A stretch of DNA of 18,691 bases from an uncultured Oscillospiraceae bacterium (GTDB lineage Bacteria; Bacillota; Clostridia; Oscillospirales; Ruminococcaceae): positions 1 to 18,691 of the forward strand of contig CAJTMU010000041.1 of the NCBI GenBank assembly GCA_910577365.1, written 5' to 3'. How positions within the stretch are numbered: the stretch's first letter is position 1; the number at the start of each line of letters is the position of its first letter. This document shows, piece after piece, positions 1 to 7,920 of the stretch. The notes beneath the pieces were generated by a model. The model did no database searches, was not told where the DNA came from, and saw only the letters and a program-made list of their open reading frames with translations. The position numbers were made by a program, and so were the translations under genes.

Positions 1-884
1 TCTCTCAATGAAAATATCAACCCATCCGCAGGAGCGGTTATTTCCTGCTCCACCGTACCGTTTATAGGGGTAACTATTTCACCGATGACCGTTCCCCTGC
101 TTACCCACATATTATGCTCCGCTGATGGAATGAAGATACCGCTTTGCTCCGCATGTATGACCTTTACCGAACCGTCGGTAGACACCATGGGGTGAGATAC
201 GGAATCCTCGGTGCCTGTCCCGCCCGTCCACATTCCCATGGTAGACATCAGATTGAATATCCCTGTCAGAAGCTGTGAACAATAGCTTTTTGTTATTCTT
301 TGTCCAACACCCATTTCTATCACCAATGTCGGAACACCGATTTTGTTCAGCGTATACGCCAGAGAACCTTCGCCGACAGCATTGGAATCGTGTACCCATA
401 CAAAATCCGTATTCAGCAGCTTGGCGTATTTCAGCAGCGCGTCGCTGTTTTCCCTGCTTATTCTTACCTGCGGCACTTCCCGTATAAATATATTGCTTGC
501 GTGTATATCAATGCAGATATCTGCTCCGCTTATATCTGCCGTTAGCTTTGCCGCAACGTTCTCCGCTATCGCGCCCGTATCCGACCCCGGAAACACTTTA
601 TTCATATCCAGTCCCGACATGGGTACGGCTCTTGTCACCGACTCCATTCCGAGCGGGTTTATCGACGGATAGATATCCACTATTCCCCTAAGCCTTGACG
701 TATTCGCGGTTATCCGCCTTACCAGCTCATAGCACACATACTGACCCTCCAGCTCGTCACCGTGTATTCCCGTCACTATGGCTATACGCTTTCCGCTGTC
801 CTCCACCGCTCCTTTCAGGCGGTTCTTTTTTATCGTCAGCTCCTCATCCGCGGGGAGCTTTATCGACACAATATTCTCAATCAT
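1..884 (-). CDS. M14-family zinc hydrolase, succinylglutamate desuccinylase/aspartoacylase-like (3' end outside window)
   Basis: The minus-strand frame opens with ATG at 884-882 and is still open at base 1, giving 294 codons. A clear GAGGAG Shine-Dalgarno lies 6 nt upstream. Visible family motifs are GIHGDELEG (zinc ligands H41 and E44), INPLG at 75-79, DMNKVFPG at 93-100, the third zinc ligand in DIHAS (H128), and VIEMG with the probable catalytic E190. After about residue 235 comes a small beta-rich C-terminal module (GIFIP...APADGLIF) typical of AstE/AspA-like members. Known relatives hydrolyse N-acyl amino acids or related amides in the cytoplasm; no signal peptide is seen. The exact substrate cannot be read from sequence. 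Probably only a few tens of residues are missing. It follows the ABC permease gene on the same strand but across a structured 333-bp gap, so it is likely a separate unit. Confidence 0.88.
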   Translation of the reverse strand, partial: MIENIVSIKLPADEELTIKKNRLKGAVEDSGKRIAIVTGIHGDELEGQYVCYELVRRITANTSRLRGIVDIYPSINPLGMESVTRAVPMSGLDMNKVFPGSDTGAIAENVAAKLTADISGADICIDIHASNIFIREVPQVRISRENSDALLKYAKLLNTDFVWVHDSNAVGEGSLAYTLNKIGVPTLVIEMGVGQRITKSYCSQLLTGIFNLMSTMGMWTGGTGTEDSVSHPMVSTDGSVKVIHAEQSGIFIPSAEHNMWVSRGTVIGEIVTPINGTVEQEITAPADGLIFSLR

Positions 885-905
885 ATTTTCTCCTCATTTT
901 AATTT

Positions 906-984
906 GAAATTTTCCGCGAACCGTCTGCCACGGCTAAATTAGCTTTGCTCCGTTATACCAAGTCAGGCTCTCGCGGAAAATTTC
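906..984. repeat. 14-bp perfect inverted repeat with nested inner stems
   Basis: GAAATTTTCCGCGA at 906-919 is the exact reverse complement of 971-984, with 51 bp between. Read on the minus strand, the interior offers GCC...GGC and then ACGG...CCGT as nested pairs, so the whole could fold as one branched hairpin ending about 20 nt upstream of the M14 start codon and next to its Shine-Dalgarno. It could be a structured leader, a dispersed intergenic repeat, or a MITE relic. No second copy is seen in this window. Confidence 0.6.
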
Positions 985-1054
985 CTGCATGGGTGTTCGC
1001 TTTACTTCTGGTTTCAACACCTTTGCTTCACAACTATTGCCGAGTGGCTGTAAT

Positions 1055-1137
1055 GTCAGTTTTCACTTGAATATACTTTGCTTACGCGAAAAATCGATTT
1101 TTCGTTAGGTTGTGCAAAATAAGCACCGAAAGCTGAC
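1055..1137. repeat. Nested stem structure around an 18-bp palindrome; possible terminator region of the ABC operon
   Basis: CGAAAAATCGATTTTTCG at 1087-1104 is a perfect palindrome. Outside it, CTTTGC (1076-1081) can pair with GCAAAA (1114-1119), and GTCAGTTTTC (1055-1064) pairs with GAAAGCTGAC (1128-1137) at 9 of 10 positions plus one wobble. On the minus strand it lies about 80-160 nt after the ABC permease stop. It lacks the GC-rich stem plus U tract of a classical terminator, so the terminator role is only a guess. Confidence 0.45.
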
Positions 1138-1217
1138 ACGGAGTTTTGCGCGATGCGCATAAAAAATATGGATAAATCCTATAATTCAACAAAACCAAAT
1201 TGCAATTTAAAGATTCC

Positions 1218-4200
1218 CTACTCCACTGATTTAAGCGATTCCACCATACTGATCTTTTTCAGCACTACCGTCATGATCTGATTAACCACCAACGAAAACC
1301 CTATTGTTATAAGGAACGCCCATAAAAATGACAGCGGGTGAATATTTCTGCCAAACATTACCTCGTCAATTTCCGCTGTAACGATAACATACTCGCAAAG
1401 CCCTGTTCCGAGCAAAAGCCCAATCGCCGAACCCATCAGCGACAGTATTATATTTTCACGAAATACATAGCTTGACACTTCCCTGTCATAAAATCCCAGA
1501 ACCTTAAGCGTCGCAATCTCTCTGATACGCTCAGTGATGTTTACGTTTATCAGATTATACAGCACTACGAACGCCAGTGCTCCCGCTGAAACTATCAGAA
1601 CAACGATTACCAAGTCCATTATTTTTATCATGTCCGAGAAGCTTTCCGATGCTCCCGCGTTCATCATTACTGCCATAACTCCGTCAAGCGCAAGCATTTT
1701 CTCACTGAATCCAGCCTGTGCCTCATCGTCGGAGGATATTTCATTGGTAAAATATATCATATTGTACTCTGGGGCTTCGCCAAACGTTGATTTATACTGC
1801 TCCTCCGTCATATATAAATAATGACTGGCATAATGTTCGGTTATTCCAGATATAGTGACGGATTTTCCTTCCGTTTCGTCCATCACTATTGCAACATTGT
1901 CGCCCTTGCGCACATCAAGCAGCTTTGTCAGCTTTTCCGTGGCAACGGCGCCATCGGTCAGAGAGATTTTTTCGCCGCTTTTTCTTTCATGCATATCAAC
2001 CATTTTACCGAAAATCTCCGCGTCCTCAACACATGTAACATAACAGTCCGCCTTCGCGTCATCAAAGTTCAGGGTGTATTGTTTGATAAGCGCTCTTGTT
2101 GTCAGCGTGCCTGGATCATAATCCTCAAGTTCTTCATAAATATCTCTCAGCTCCGATTCGCTCAGTCCGCTGTCCAGCGCGAGATATCCACTGTAATTGT
2201 ATATCTCATTATATTGCAGATTAACTATATCCTTTACGCTGTCCTTAAGACCGAAACCGGTAAGAGAAAGCGCGGTGCAGCCCGCAATCCCGACCACCGT
2301 CATGAACATTCTGCGCTTATAGCGAAAAAGATTTCTTCCCGTGACCTTGCCGAAAAATCCGATATTGTTCCAGATCAACCCGATTTTTTCTATCAGCACC
2401 CGCTTTCCAGCTTTGGGCGCTTTGGGACGCATAAGTCCCGCTGGAGGTTCCGCCAGCACCCTTTTGCAGCTGAAAAATACTGTAAGCGCGATTGCTGCCG
2501 TCATTGCCGCAACAGAGAATAATATGTTGAACGGCTCAAGCATGAAATGTATCTCCCTTATGGAATACATCATGGAATAGGCGAAAATTATTACCCCGGG
2601 AAATACAAAGCAGCCAATCAACGCACCTATTGAGCCTCCGATAGCTGCCGCAGATACCGCATACATCATATATTGCTTCATGATAGCACCGTTTGAATAT
2701 CCAAGCGCCTTGAAAGTTCCTATATGACCGCGCTGCTCTTCTACCATTCTTGACATTGTGGTAAGACAAACCAGCCCCGCAACAAGCAGGAAAAAAATCG
2801 GAAATATTGCAGCTATTCTGCCTATTCGCTGTGAGTTGCTCTCATATTCAGCATAGCCTACATTATCCTCACGCGTGAAAATATACCACTCCGGCTTTCC
2901 CACATCGGCAAGCTCACGTCTTGCATCATCGAGCTTTTCCTCCGCATCGGCTATTTCAGCGTTGAAGGTTGCGACCCCATGCTCATACTCTTTCAGACCG
3001 TCATCATATTGAAGCTTCGCTTTCTCAAGCTCAGCTAAGCCATCATTATATTCACGCAGACCCTCCTCGTATTCCGCCTGTTTTTCTGCGAGAGTTGCTG
3101 CGCCGTCCTCATATTCCCGCTGACCCTCCTCCATCTTATCAATGCCTGCATAAAACTGAGTAAGTCCGTCGTTATATTCAGTAAGACCGTCAAGGTATAG
3201 TTTTCTTCCGTCCTCATACTGCTCAAAAGCCTTATTATATTCAGCAAGACCCTCGTTATACTGCTCCCTGCCCTCGTCAAGCTCTTTTTGTGCTGCGTTG
3301 AGCTGAGCTATTCCCTGCGCAAGCTCCGCTTCTCCAACGGATATCTCTTCCTCCGCCGTGTCAAGCCTTGCCTTTGCCTCGGAGAGCTGCTTTGCGGTTG
3401 CATCAAGCACATGCTTGCTTTGTTCAAGCTGCTGCTTTGCCGCCTCATATTCCGCGCGCTGTTGAATAACTGCCGGATTATCTTTGCCATATGCCGCTTC
3501 AGCTTGTAAAAGCAGTTCTTCCGCTTCAGCAAATTGCTCCGCGGAAGCGTTATACTCTGCAAGACCCTGCTCATACTGAGCGTATCCCGCGTCATACTCC
3601 GCTCTGCCCGACGAAAGCTCTTCCTTTGCCGCGTTCAGATTTTCGCGGTTTTCCGCGATAATTTCCGTATTTTTATCTAATTCCGCCTGACCCTTGTCAA
3701 GCTGAATTTTGCTTTCGTCAAGCTCCAAACGTGCCTCAGAAAGCTGCTGTTTTGCCTCCTCCAGCTCCGTCTTGCTGTCAGACAGCTGTTTTGCAGCGTC
3801 ATCCAGTGTTGCCTTGTTTTCCGCAAGCTCCCGCTTTCCATCCTCCAACTTTATACGCGCTTCTTCAAGTGTACGCTCCGCATCAGCAAGCTGCCTGCCA
3901 CCATCGTCAAGCTTGGTTTTGGCGTCAGCAAGCTCCCTTTCGCCATCTTCTATTTTCCGCGCTGCGTTCTTAAGTTCCGCATCGGCTTCGTCAAGTTCAC
4001 GCCGTCCGTCAATTTTAGCTTCCTCAAGCTCTTCTTCGCCGTCATCTATATCTTTTATCACGTCAGCGACAACCTCATCGTACCGCAGGTCGTTCCTCTC
4101 CGGAGCAATTTCCTCCAGTCTTTGCGATATCTCGTCCCGCAACGCCTTGTACTCATCAGAGTAACTCTCCATTTCTCTAAGACTATCTGACTTAATATAT

Positions 4201-4832
4201 ATCTCTGTGTATACTTCCTGCCTAAAATTACTCTCAGCTATACATATAAACGCGTCAATAGAGCCATCACCAATATTAGTGCTGCCGCGCTGCGTAAGAG
4301 ATATAAACATAGGTGTTTCGTATAATCCCACAACTTTATACTCTTTGTATTTAAGCGGAAATTCCTCAGCCTCGGAAATATCCTCTAACCTTACAACATC
4401 GCCTGTTTTTGCACCATCGCGAAGCGAATTATAGCTTACTATACATTCATCCTCTGCTTGCGGCATTCTTCCATCGATGAGATTTATTTTATTTATCTTG
4501 TCCCCTGTCAGCGAATACACGCGTGTGAGCATCTCAGACTCATCTTTGAACATGGCAAGGTCGGTATATTTTGACGGAAATACTCCCGAAATATCCTCTA
4601 TTCTTTTTATTGCTTCAACATCACCATTTGTAAGACCAAAGCTGGACATCACCCTTAAATCAAACAATTCATGCTTATCATAATATTTGTCCGCGCTTAT
4701 TCTCATAACATTTTCAGCTGCACGAACGCCGCTGAAAAATCCCACACCTATGGCGCAAATAAGAAAAATTGACAGATATCTCCCCTTAGTGGCTTTTATC
4801 TCACGGAATATATTTTTATTTATAGTTTTCAA
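1218..4832 (-). CDS. FtsX-like ABC transporter permease with giant extracytoplasmic coiled-coil hairpin
   Basis: 1204 residues. The start is TTG at 4832-4830, supported by GGGAGG 6 nt upstream; no ATG fits better. Order: TM1 (about 19-36); extracytoplasmic region with a globular part to about 250; coiled coil about 262-643; TMs near 673-692, 722-752 and 771-788 (FtsX domain, with EEQRGHIGTFKALGYS at 698-713 as the coupling region); TM near 843-862; a second MacB-like external domain; and a final FtsX domain with TMs near 1071-1093, 1123-1145 and 1165-1190 (coupling region ERIREIATLKVLGF at 1101-1114). This is the membrane half of a LolD/MacB-type exporter, with the ATPase encoded 29 nt upstream. 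The heptad series runs from 280 to 623 without a break. Substrate unknown; such permeases are often linked to lipids, peptides or cell-envelope work in Firmicutes, which is inference here. It is not a classical two-component-linked BceB, because no sensor kinase genes are adjacent. Confidence 0.92.
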   Translation of the reverse strand: MKTINKNIFREIKATKGRYLSIFLICAIGVGFFSGVRAAENVMRISADKYYDKHELFDLRVMSSFGLTNGDVEAIKRIEDISGVFPSKYTDLAMFKDESEMLTRVYSLTGDKINKINLIDGRMPQAEDECIVSYNSLRDGAKTGDVVRLEDISEAEEFPLKYKEYKVVGLYETPMFISLTQRGSTNIGDGSIDAFICIAESNFRQEVYTEIYIKSDSLREMESYSDEYKALRDEISQRLEEIAPERNDLRYDEVVADVIKDIDDGEEELEEAKIDGRRELDEADAELKNAARKIEDGERELADAKTKLDDGGRQLADAERTLEEARIKLEDGKRELAENKATLDDAAKQLSDSKTELEEAKQQLSEARLELDESKIQLDKGQAELDKNTEIIAENRENLNAAKEELSSGRAEYDAGYAQYEQGLAEYNASAEQFAEAEELLLQAEAAYGKDNPAVIQQRAEYEAAKQQLEQSKHVLDATAKQLSEAKARLDTAEEEISVGEAELAQGIAQLNAAQKELDEGREQYNEGLAEYNKAFEQYEDGRKLYLDGLTEYNDGLTQFYAGIDKMEEGQREYEDGAATLAEKQAEYEEGLREYNDGLAELEKAKLQYDDGLKEYEHGVATFNAEIADAEEKLDDARRELADVGKPEWYIFTREDNVGYAEYESNSQRIGRIAAIFPIFFLLVAGLVCLTTMSRMVEEQRGHIGTFKALGYSNGAIMKQYMMYAVSAAAIGGSIGALIGCFVFPGVIIFAYSMMYSIREIHFMLEPFNILFSVAAMTAAIALTVFFSCKRVLAEPPAGLMRPKAPKAGKRVLIEKIGLIWNNIGFFGKVTGRNLFRYKRRMFMTVVGIAGCTALSLTGFGLKDSVKDIVNLQYNEIYNYSGYLALDSGLSESELRDIYEELEDYDPGTLTTRALIKQYTLNFDDAKADCYVTCVEDAEIFGKMVDMHERKSGEKISLTDGAVATEKLTKLLDVRKGDNVAIVMDETEGKSVTISGITEHYASHYLYMTEEQYKSTFGEAPEYNMIYFTNEISSDDEAQAGFSEKMLALDGVMAVMMNAGASESFSDMIKIMDLVIVVLIVSAGALAFVVLYNLINVNITERIREIATLKVLGFYDREVSSYVFRENIILSLMGSAIGLLLGTGLCEYVIVTAEIDEVMFGRNIHPLSFLWAFLITIGFSLVVNQIMTVVLKKISMVESLKSVE

Positions 4833-4861
4833 TTCGCACCTCCCGTTCCAGTCTTACAACT

Positions 4862-5563
4862 TTACCATTCAATCTCTTCTACGGGAGTAGGAGAATCATT
4901 CATAATTATTTTTGACACCTTGCTGTTCTTAATTTTGATTACCCTGTCCGCCATTGGAGCTATCGCTGAATTATGCGTAACAAGTATTACTGTCATTCCG
5001 TCGCTGCGGCAGGTATCCTGAAGAAGTTTGAGTATAATTTTTCCCGTATTGTAATCCAGTGCACCGGTAGGCTCATCACACAAAAGCAGTTTGGGCTTTT
5101 TGCTGAGAGCGCGGGCTATTGAAACACGCTGCTGCTCACCGCCCGAAAGCTGAGCCGGAAAATTATCAAGACGCTCTCCAAGACCAACCTTTGTAAGTAT
5201 CTCCGCAGCCGGTATATAATCCTTAGTAGTCTGCGCAGCAAGCTCCACATTTTCCTTTGCTGTTAGATTGGGAAGCAGATTGTAAAACTGAAAGATAAAT
5301 CCCACATCATATCGGCGGTACTCAGTAAGCTGCTTTCTGTTGCATCTGTCCACGCGTGTGCCGTCTACGCTGATAACGCCCTCATCGCAGGTGTCCATTC
5401 CTCCAAGCATATTCAGCACCGTAGTTTTTCCCGAGCCGCTTGGTCCAACAATTATCACGAACTCGCCCTTTTCTATATCAAAGGTCATTCCGTCTGCTGC
5501 GTTTATTGTCACCTCGCCCATATGATAACGCTTATACACGTTTTCTAAGGTTATAAATGCCAT
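4862..5563 (-). CDS. ABC transporter ATP-binding protein (LolD/MacB-type)
   Basis: 233 residues, ATG start with AGGAGG 5 nt upstream. All nucleotide-binding motifs are intact: Walker A GPSGSGKT at 40-47, Q-loop in FIFQFYNLLPNLTAKENV, signature LSGGEQQR near 139-146, Walker B LLLCDEPTG with its catalytic Glu, and H-loop VTHN. The FYNLLPNLTAKENV stretch and overall length match the MacB/LolD/FtsE-like class that pairs with FtsX-type permeases. This fits the downstream gene, whose TTG start is 29 nt after this stop; the two surely form one operon. It is a cytoplasmic, membrane-associated ATPase powering conformational change in the permease. The C-terminal tail after the D-loop region (KIIMNDSPTPVEEIEW) is short and not diagnostic. 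The substrate cannot be inferred. Confidence 0.95.
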   Translation of the reverse strand: MAFITLENVYKRYHMGEVTINAADGMTFDIEKGEFVIIVGPSGSGKTTVLNMLGGMDTCDEGVISVDGTRVDRCNRKQLTEYRRYDVGFIFQFYNLLPNLTAKENVELAAQTTKDYIPAAEILTKVGLGERLDNFPAQLSGGEQQRVSIARALSKKPKLLLCDEPTGALDYNTGKIILKLLQDTCRSDGMTVILVTHNSAIAPMADRVIKIKNSKVSKIIMNDSPTPVEEIEW

Positions 5564-5636
5564 TTGTTCCTCCTATATGCATAAAATCAGAATCAATATA
5601 TCTTCAAATCTACTTTTTCATACATACGTAATTTTT

Positions 5637-5687
5637 AAGGCAGGAGAAGATATCTGCAATTAATTGCAGACCGTCCTATCCCGCCTT
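5637..5687 (-). promoter_or_regulatory. Double-stem hairpin in the leader of the ABC operon
   Basis: The inner part, TCTGCAATTAATTGCAGA at 5653-5670, is a perfect 18-bp palindrome. Outside it, AAGGCAGGA (5637-5645) faces TCCCGCCTT (5679-5687): 8 Watson-Crick pairs plus a G-U wobble if transcribed from the minus strand, but an A-C mismatch on the plus strand. This favours a minus-strand RNA structure. It lies between the serS stop and the ABC ATPase start, about 75 nt upstream of the ATG. It may be an operator, a leader stem, or a weak serS terminator. There is no U tract on the minus strand. Confidence 0.45.
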
Positions 5688-5723
5688 TTTCACCGACCTA
5701 AGTCATAAGGTACTGTAATCCTT

Positions 5724-5729
5724 ATTATA
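5724..5729 (-). promoter_or_regulatory. Candidate -10 box for the ABC operon
   Basis: The minus strand reads a perfect TATAAT here, 160 nt upstream of the ABC ATPase start and 34 nt after the serS stop. No acceptable -35 hexamer sits 16-18 nt upstream and there is no extended TG, so the call is weak. If used, the transcript would carry the double-stem leader. Confidence 0.25.
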
Positions 5730-5762
5730 ATTACTCAAACAAAATTCAGCCGCAAAATCCCA

Positions 5763-7040
5763 TCAACCGATTTTGCTTTTTCCACCCATATATGGTCTTA
5801 ACACCTCAGGAATATTCACTGTGCCGTCTGCATTAAGATTGTTTTCCAGAAATGCTATCAGCATTCTCGGCGGAGCGACTACCGTGTTGTTAAGGGTATG
5901 CGCAAAGTACTTTCCGTCCTTACCGTTTACGCGTATCTTAAGACGGCGCGCCTGTGCATCACCAAGATTAGAGCAGCTTCCCACCTCAAAATATTTTTTC
6001 TGACGAGGAGACCATGCCTCCACATCATAAGATTTTACCTTAAGATCAGCCAGATCGCCAGAACAGCATTCGATAGTCCTTACCGGAATATCCATCGAAC
6101 GGAACAAATCAACCGTGTTCTGCCACAGCTTTTCAAACCACATTGCAGATTCTTCGGGCTTGCAGACAACAATCATTTCCTGCTTTTCAAACTGATGGAT
6201 ACGATATACGCCGCGTTCCTCTATTCCGTGCGCTCCCTTTTCCTTGCGGAAGCAGGGAGAATAGCTTGTAAGAGTCTGAGGAAGAGATTCTTCAGGAACT
6301 ATCGTATCAATAAATTTGCCTATCATGGAGTGCTCAGAGGTACCGATAAGATAGAGATCCTCACCCTCAATCTTATACATCATCGCGTCCATTTCCGCAA
6401 AGCTCATAACGCCAGTCACCACGTTGCTTCTTATCATAAACGGCGGAACGCAGTAGGTAAAGCCGCGGTCTATCATGAAATCCCTCGCGTAGGAAATTAC
6501 CGCGGAGTGCAACCGCGCTATATCTCCCATAAGATAATAGAAGCCGTTGCCCGCTACCTTTCTCGCGCTGTCAAGGTCAATACCTTTCAGCCTCTCCATT
6601 ATCTCCGAATGATATGGTATCTCAAAATCTGGAACAACAGGTTCTCCGTAACGGGTTATCTCCACATTTTCGCTGTCGTCCTTTCCTATGGGTACGCTCG
6701 GGTCAATTATATTAGGAATGGTCATCATTATTTTATTGACCTTTTCGGAAAGCTCTTCCTCCTGCTTTTCAAGCGCTGCCAGTTCATCGGAAAATTCCTT
6801 TACCTGTGCCTTCGCTTTTTCCGCCTCTTCCTTCATTCCTTTTGCCATATAGCCGCCTATCTCCTTGGAGATACGATTCCTGTCAGCTCTCAGGCCTTCT
6901 GCACGTTGAATGGTCTTTCTGTACTGCGCGTCCGCCTCGATTACCTCGTCTACCAACGGAAGCTTACTGTCCTGAAATTTCTTTTTAATGTTTTCCTTTA
7001 CTGCCTCGGGATTTTCCCTTAAAAATTTAATGTCTATCAT
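5763..7040 (-). CDS. serS: Seryl-tRNA synthetase (divergent motif 2/3 subfamily)
   Basis: 425 residues, ATG start. It charges tRNA-Ser (and tRNA-Sec where present) with serine in the cytosol. The N-terminal about 110 residues form the long charged coiled-coil arm that contacts the tRNA variable arm (MIDIKFLRENPEAVK, then Lys/Glu-rich helices about 30-105). The class II catalytic core follows: serine-site TSEH at 234-237, motif 2 around CFRKEKGAHG (263-272) with RIHQFEKQE (280-288), and motif 3 at LNNTVVAPPRM (383-393) with the invariant Arg392. Length is normal. Motif 3 lacks the usual bacterial NGSGLAVGR wording, and the serine site reads TSEH rather than TAEVP, which marks a distinct SerRS subgroup. 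The start lies only 22 nt after parB, so cotranscription with parA-parB is likely; that spacing leaves no room for a T-box leader. Confidence 0.96.
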   Translation of the reverse strand: MIDIKFLRENPEAVKENIKKKFQDSKLPLVDEVIEADAQYRKTIQRAEGLRADRNRISKEIGGYMAKGMKEEAEKAKAQVKEFSDELAALEKQEEELSEKVNKIMMTIPNIIDPSVPIGKDDSENVEITRYGEPVVPDFEIPYHSEIMERLKGIDLDSARKVAGNGFYYLMGDIARLHSAVISYARDFMIDRGFTYCVPPFMIRSNVVTGVMSFAEMDAMMYKIEGEDLYLIGTSEHSMIGKFIDTIVPEESLPQTLTSYSPCFRKEKGAHGIEERGVYRIHQFEKQEMIVVCKPEESAMWFEKLWQNTVDLFRSMDIPVRTIECCSGDLADLKVKSYDVEAWSPRQKKYFEVGSCSNLGDAQARRLKIRVNGKDGKYFAHTLNNTVVAPPRMLIAFLENNLNADGTVNIPEVLRPYMGGKSKIG

Positions 7041-7062
7041 TTTTTTACCCTTTCCTTATTTA

Positions 7063-7920
7063 TCAATTCACTGTAAAGTGCTCTAAAATACCTTTAAGCT
7101 GTTCTTCGTCCGAAAAGCTTATCTGAAGCGTATTGGAGCTTTTTCCTTCCGCTATCTTTACCTTTGTTCCCAATTGCTCTGTAAGCGATATCTCTATCTC
7201 GGTGTAGTAGGTAAGCTTTTGCTTTATTTCTTTTTCTGCGGGTTCTTCCGCATTTTTTGATTCACGCCGCGCTATCGCCTCAACCGCTCTTACGGTAAGC
7301 TCTCCCTCCGCCGCCTTGTGCGCAAGCTCTGTCATTACCGCCGTATCTTTAATCTGTTTAAGCGCTCTGCAATGTCCCGCCGAAAGTTTACCTTGCTGCA
7401 GAAGCATTTTCACGCCCTCTGGCAGTGACAGCAATCCAAGACTGTTTGCTATTGAAGAACGAGCTTTTCCTATTGCTCTCGACAGACTGTCTTGAGTCAT
7501 GTCATAACGCTCAATAAGTTCTTTATAGCCCTGCGCTTCTTCTATCGGATTAAGATTTTCACGCTGAAGATTTTCAATAAGCGTTATCTGCATTGCCTGT
7601 TCTTCAGTTATATCATCGCGCACAACAACTGGAACTTCGCTAAGTCCGGCCATTTTCGCCGCGCGCCATCGGCGCTCTCCCGCGATTATCTGATATCCTC
7701 CGCCCGGCAGTGAGCGTACTATTATCGGCTGAATCACACCGTGCTCACTGATTGACATTGCAAGCTGCTCAAGCGCTTCCTTATCAAATGTCTTGCGCGG
7801 CTGATTTTTATCCGGTTCTACATCGCTTATACGCAATGTGCTCAGATTATCGCCGTCCTCCACATTGTTGTCAAAGAACAGATCATCAAAGCTGCTTTCA
7901 GTCTTTTTTGTTTTCGACAT
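7063..7920 (-). CDS. parB: Chromosome-partitioning protein ParB/Spo0J
   Basis: 285 residues. A CTP-dependent DNA clamp that loads at parS and recruits SMC. The N-terminal tail is basic (SKTKK), as expected for the ParA-stimulating segment. CTP-binding boxes are visible: NQPR at 39-42, GERRWRA at 81-87, ENLQR at 116-120. The HTH follows (LTQDSLSRAIGKARSSIANSLGLL-like region), and specificity positions match ParB rather than Noc: Arg in KARSS, Ser in ANSL, Gly in SAGHCRAL. The C-terminal part is a dimerisation domain. The ATG lies inside the end of parA (23-nt overlap) with GGAG 7 nt upstream, so translation is probably coupled. This is the soj-spo0J arrangement of Bacillus. A matching parS-like site lies about 4.5 kb upstream at 12458. 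Confidence 0.95.
   Translation of the reverse strand: MSKTKKTESSFDDLFFDNNVEDGDNLSTLRISDVEPDKNQPRKTFDKEALEQLAMSISEHGVIQPIIVRSLPGGGYQIIAGERRWRAAKMAGLSEVPVVVRDDITEEQAMQITLIENLQRENLNPIEEAQGYKELIERYDMTQDSLSRAIGKARSSIANSLGLLSLPEGVKMLLQQGKLSAGHCRALKQIKDTAVMTELAHKAAEGELTVRAVEAIARRESKNAEEPAEKEIKQKLTYYTEIEISLTEQLGTKVKIAEGKSSNTLQISFSDEEQLKGILEHFTVN

Larger units (their letters stand above)
885..1217. other. 333-bp gene-free gap with several inverted repeats
   Basis: No credible coding frame or complete RNA gene is visible. The stretch holds a 14-bp perfect inverted repeat (906-919 with 971-984), a nested set of stems centred on an 18-bp perfect palindrome (1087-1104), and a short TGCGC-GAT-GCGCA hairpin at 1148-1160. 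It is both the 3' flank of the ABC permease gene and the 5' flank of the M14 gene. A weak extended -10-like TGGTATAAC occurs on the minus strand inside the first repeat, without a convincing -35. Confidence 0.8.

Noticed and set aside
1039..1048. GCCGAGTGGC, resembling the D-arm of tRNA-Ser or tRNA-Leu
   Set aside because: No acceptor stem, anticodon arm or T-arm (GGTTCGA) can be placed around it.
2536..2769. Short minus-strand frame overlapping the ABC permease
   Set aside because: Shadow of the large gene in another frame, with no start signal or recognisable content.
3709..4164. Serine-rich low-complexity open frame on the plus strand
   Set aside because: It is the complement of the coiled-coil heptads: Glu, Ala and Leu codons read backwards as Ser, Ala and similar. 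No start signal.
5898..7022. A 374-codon open frame on the plus strand antisense to serS
   Set aside because: It mirrors the codon pattern of serS, has no Shine-Dalgarno and its translation shows no recognisable domain. Similar long antisense frames occur over gyrA (13457-14434), gyrB (17178-17873) and the ABC permease (1821-2522).
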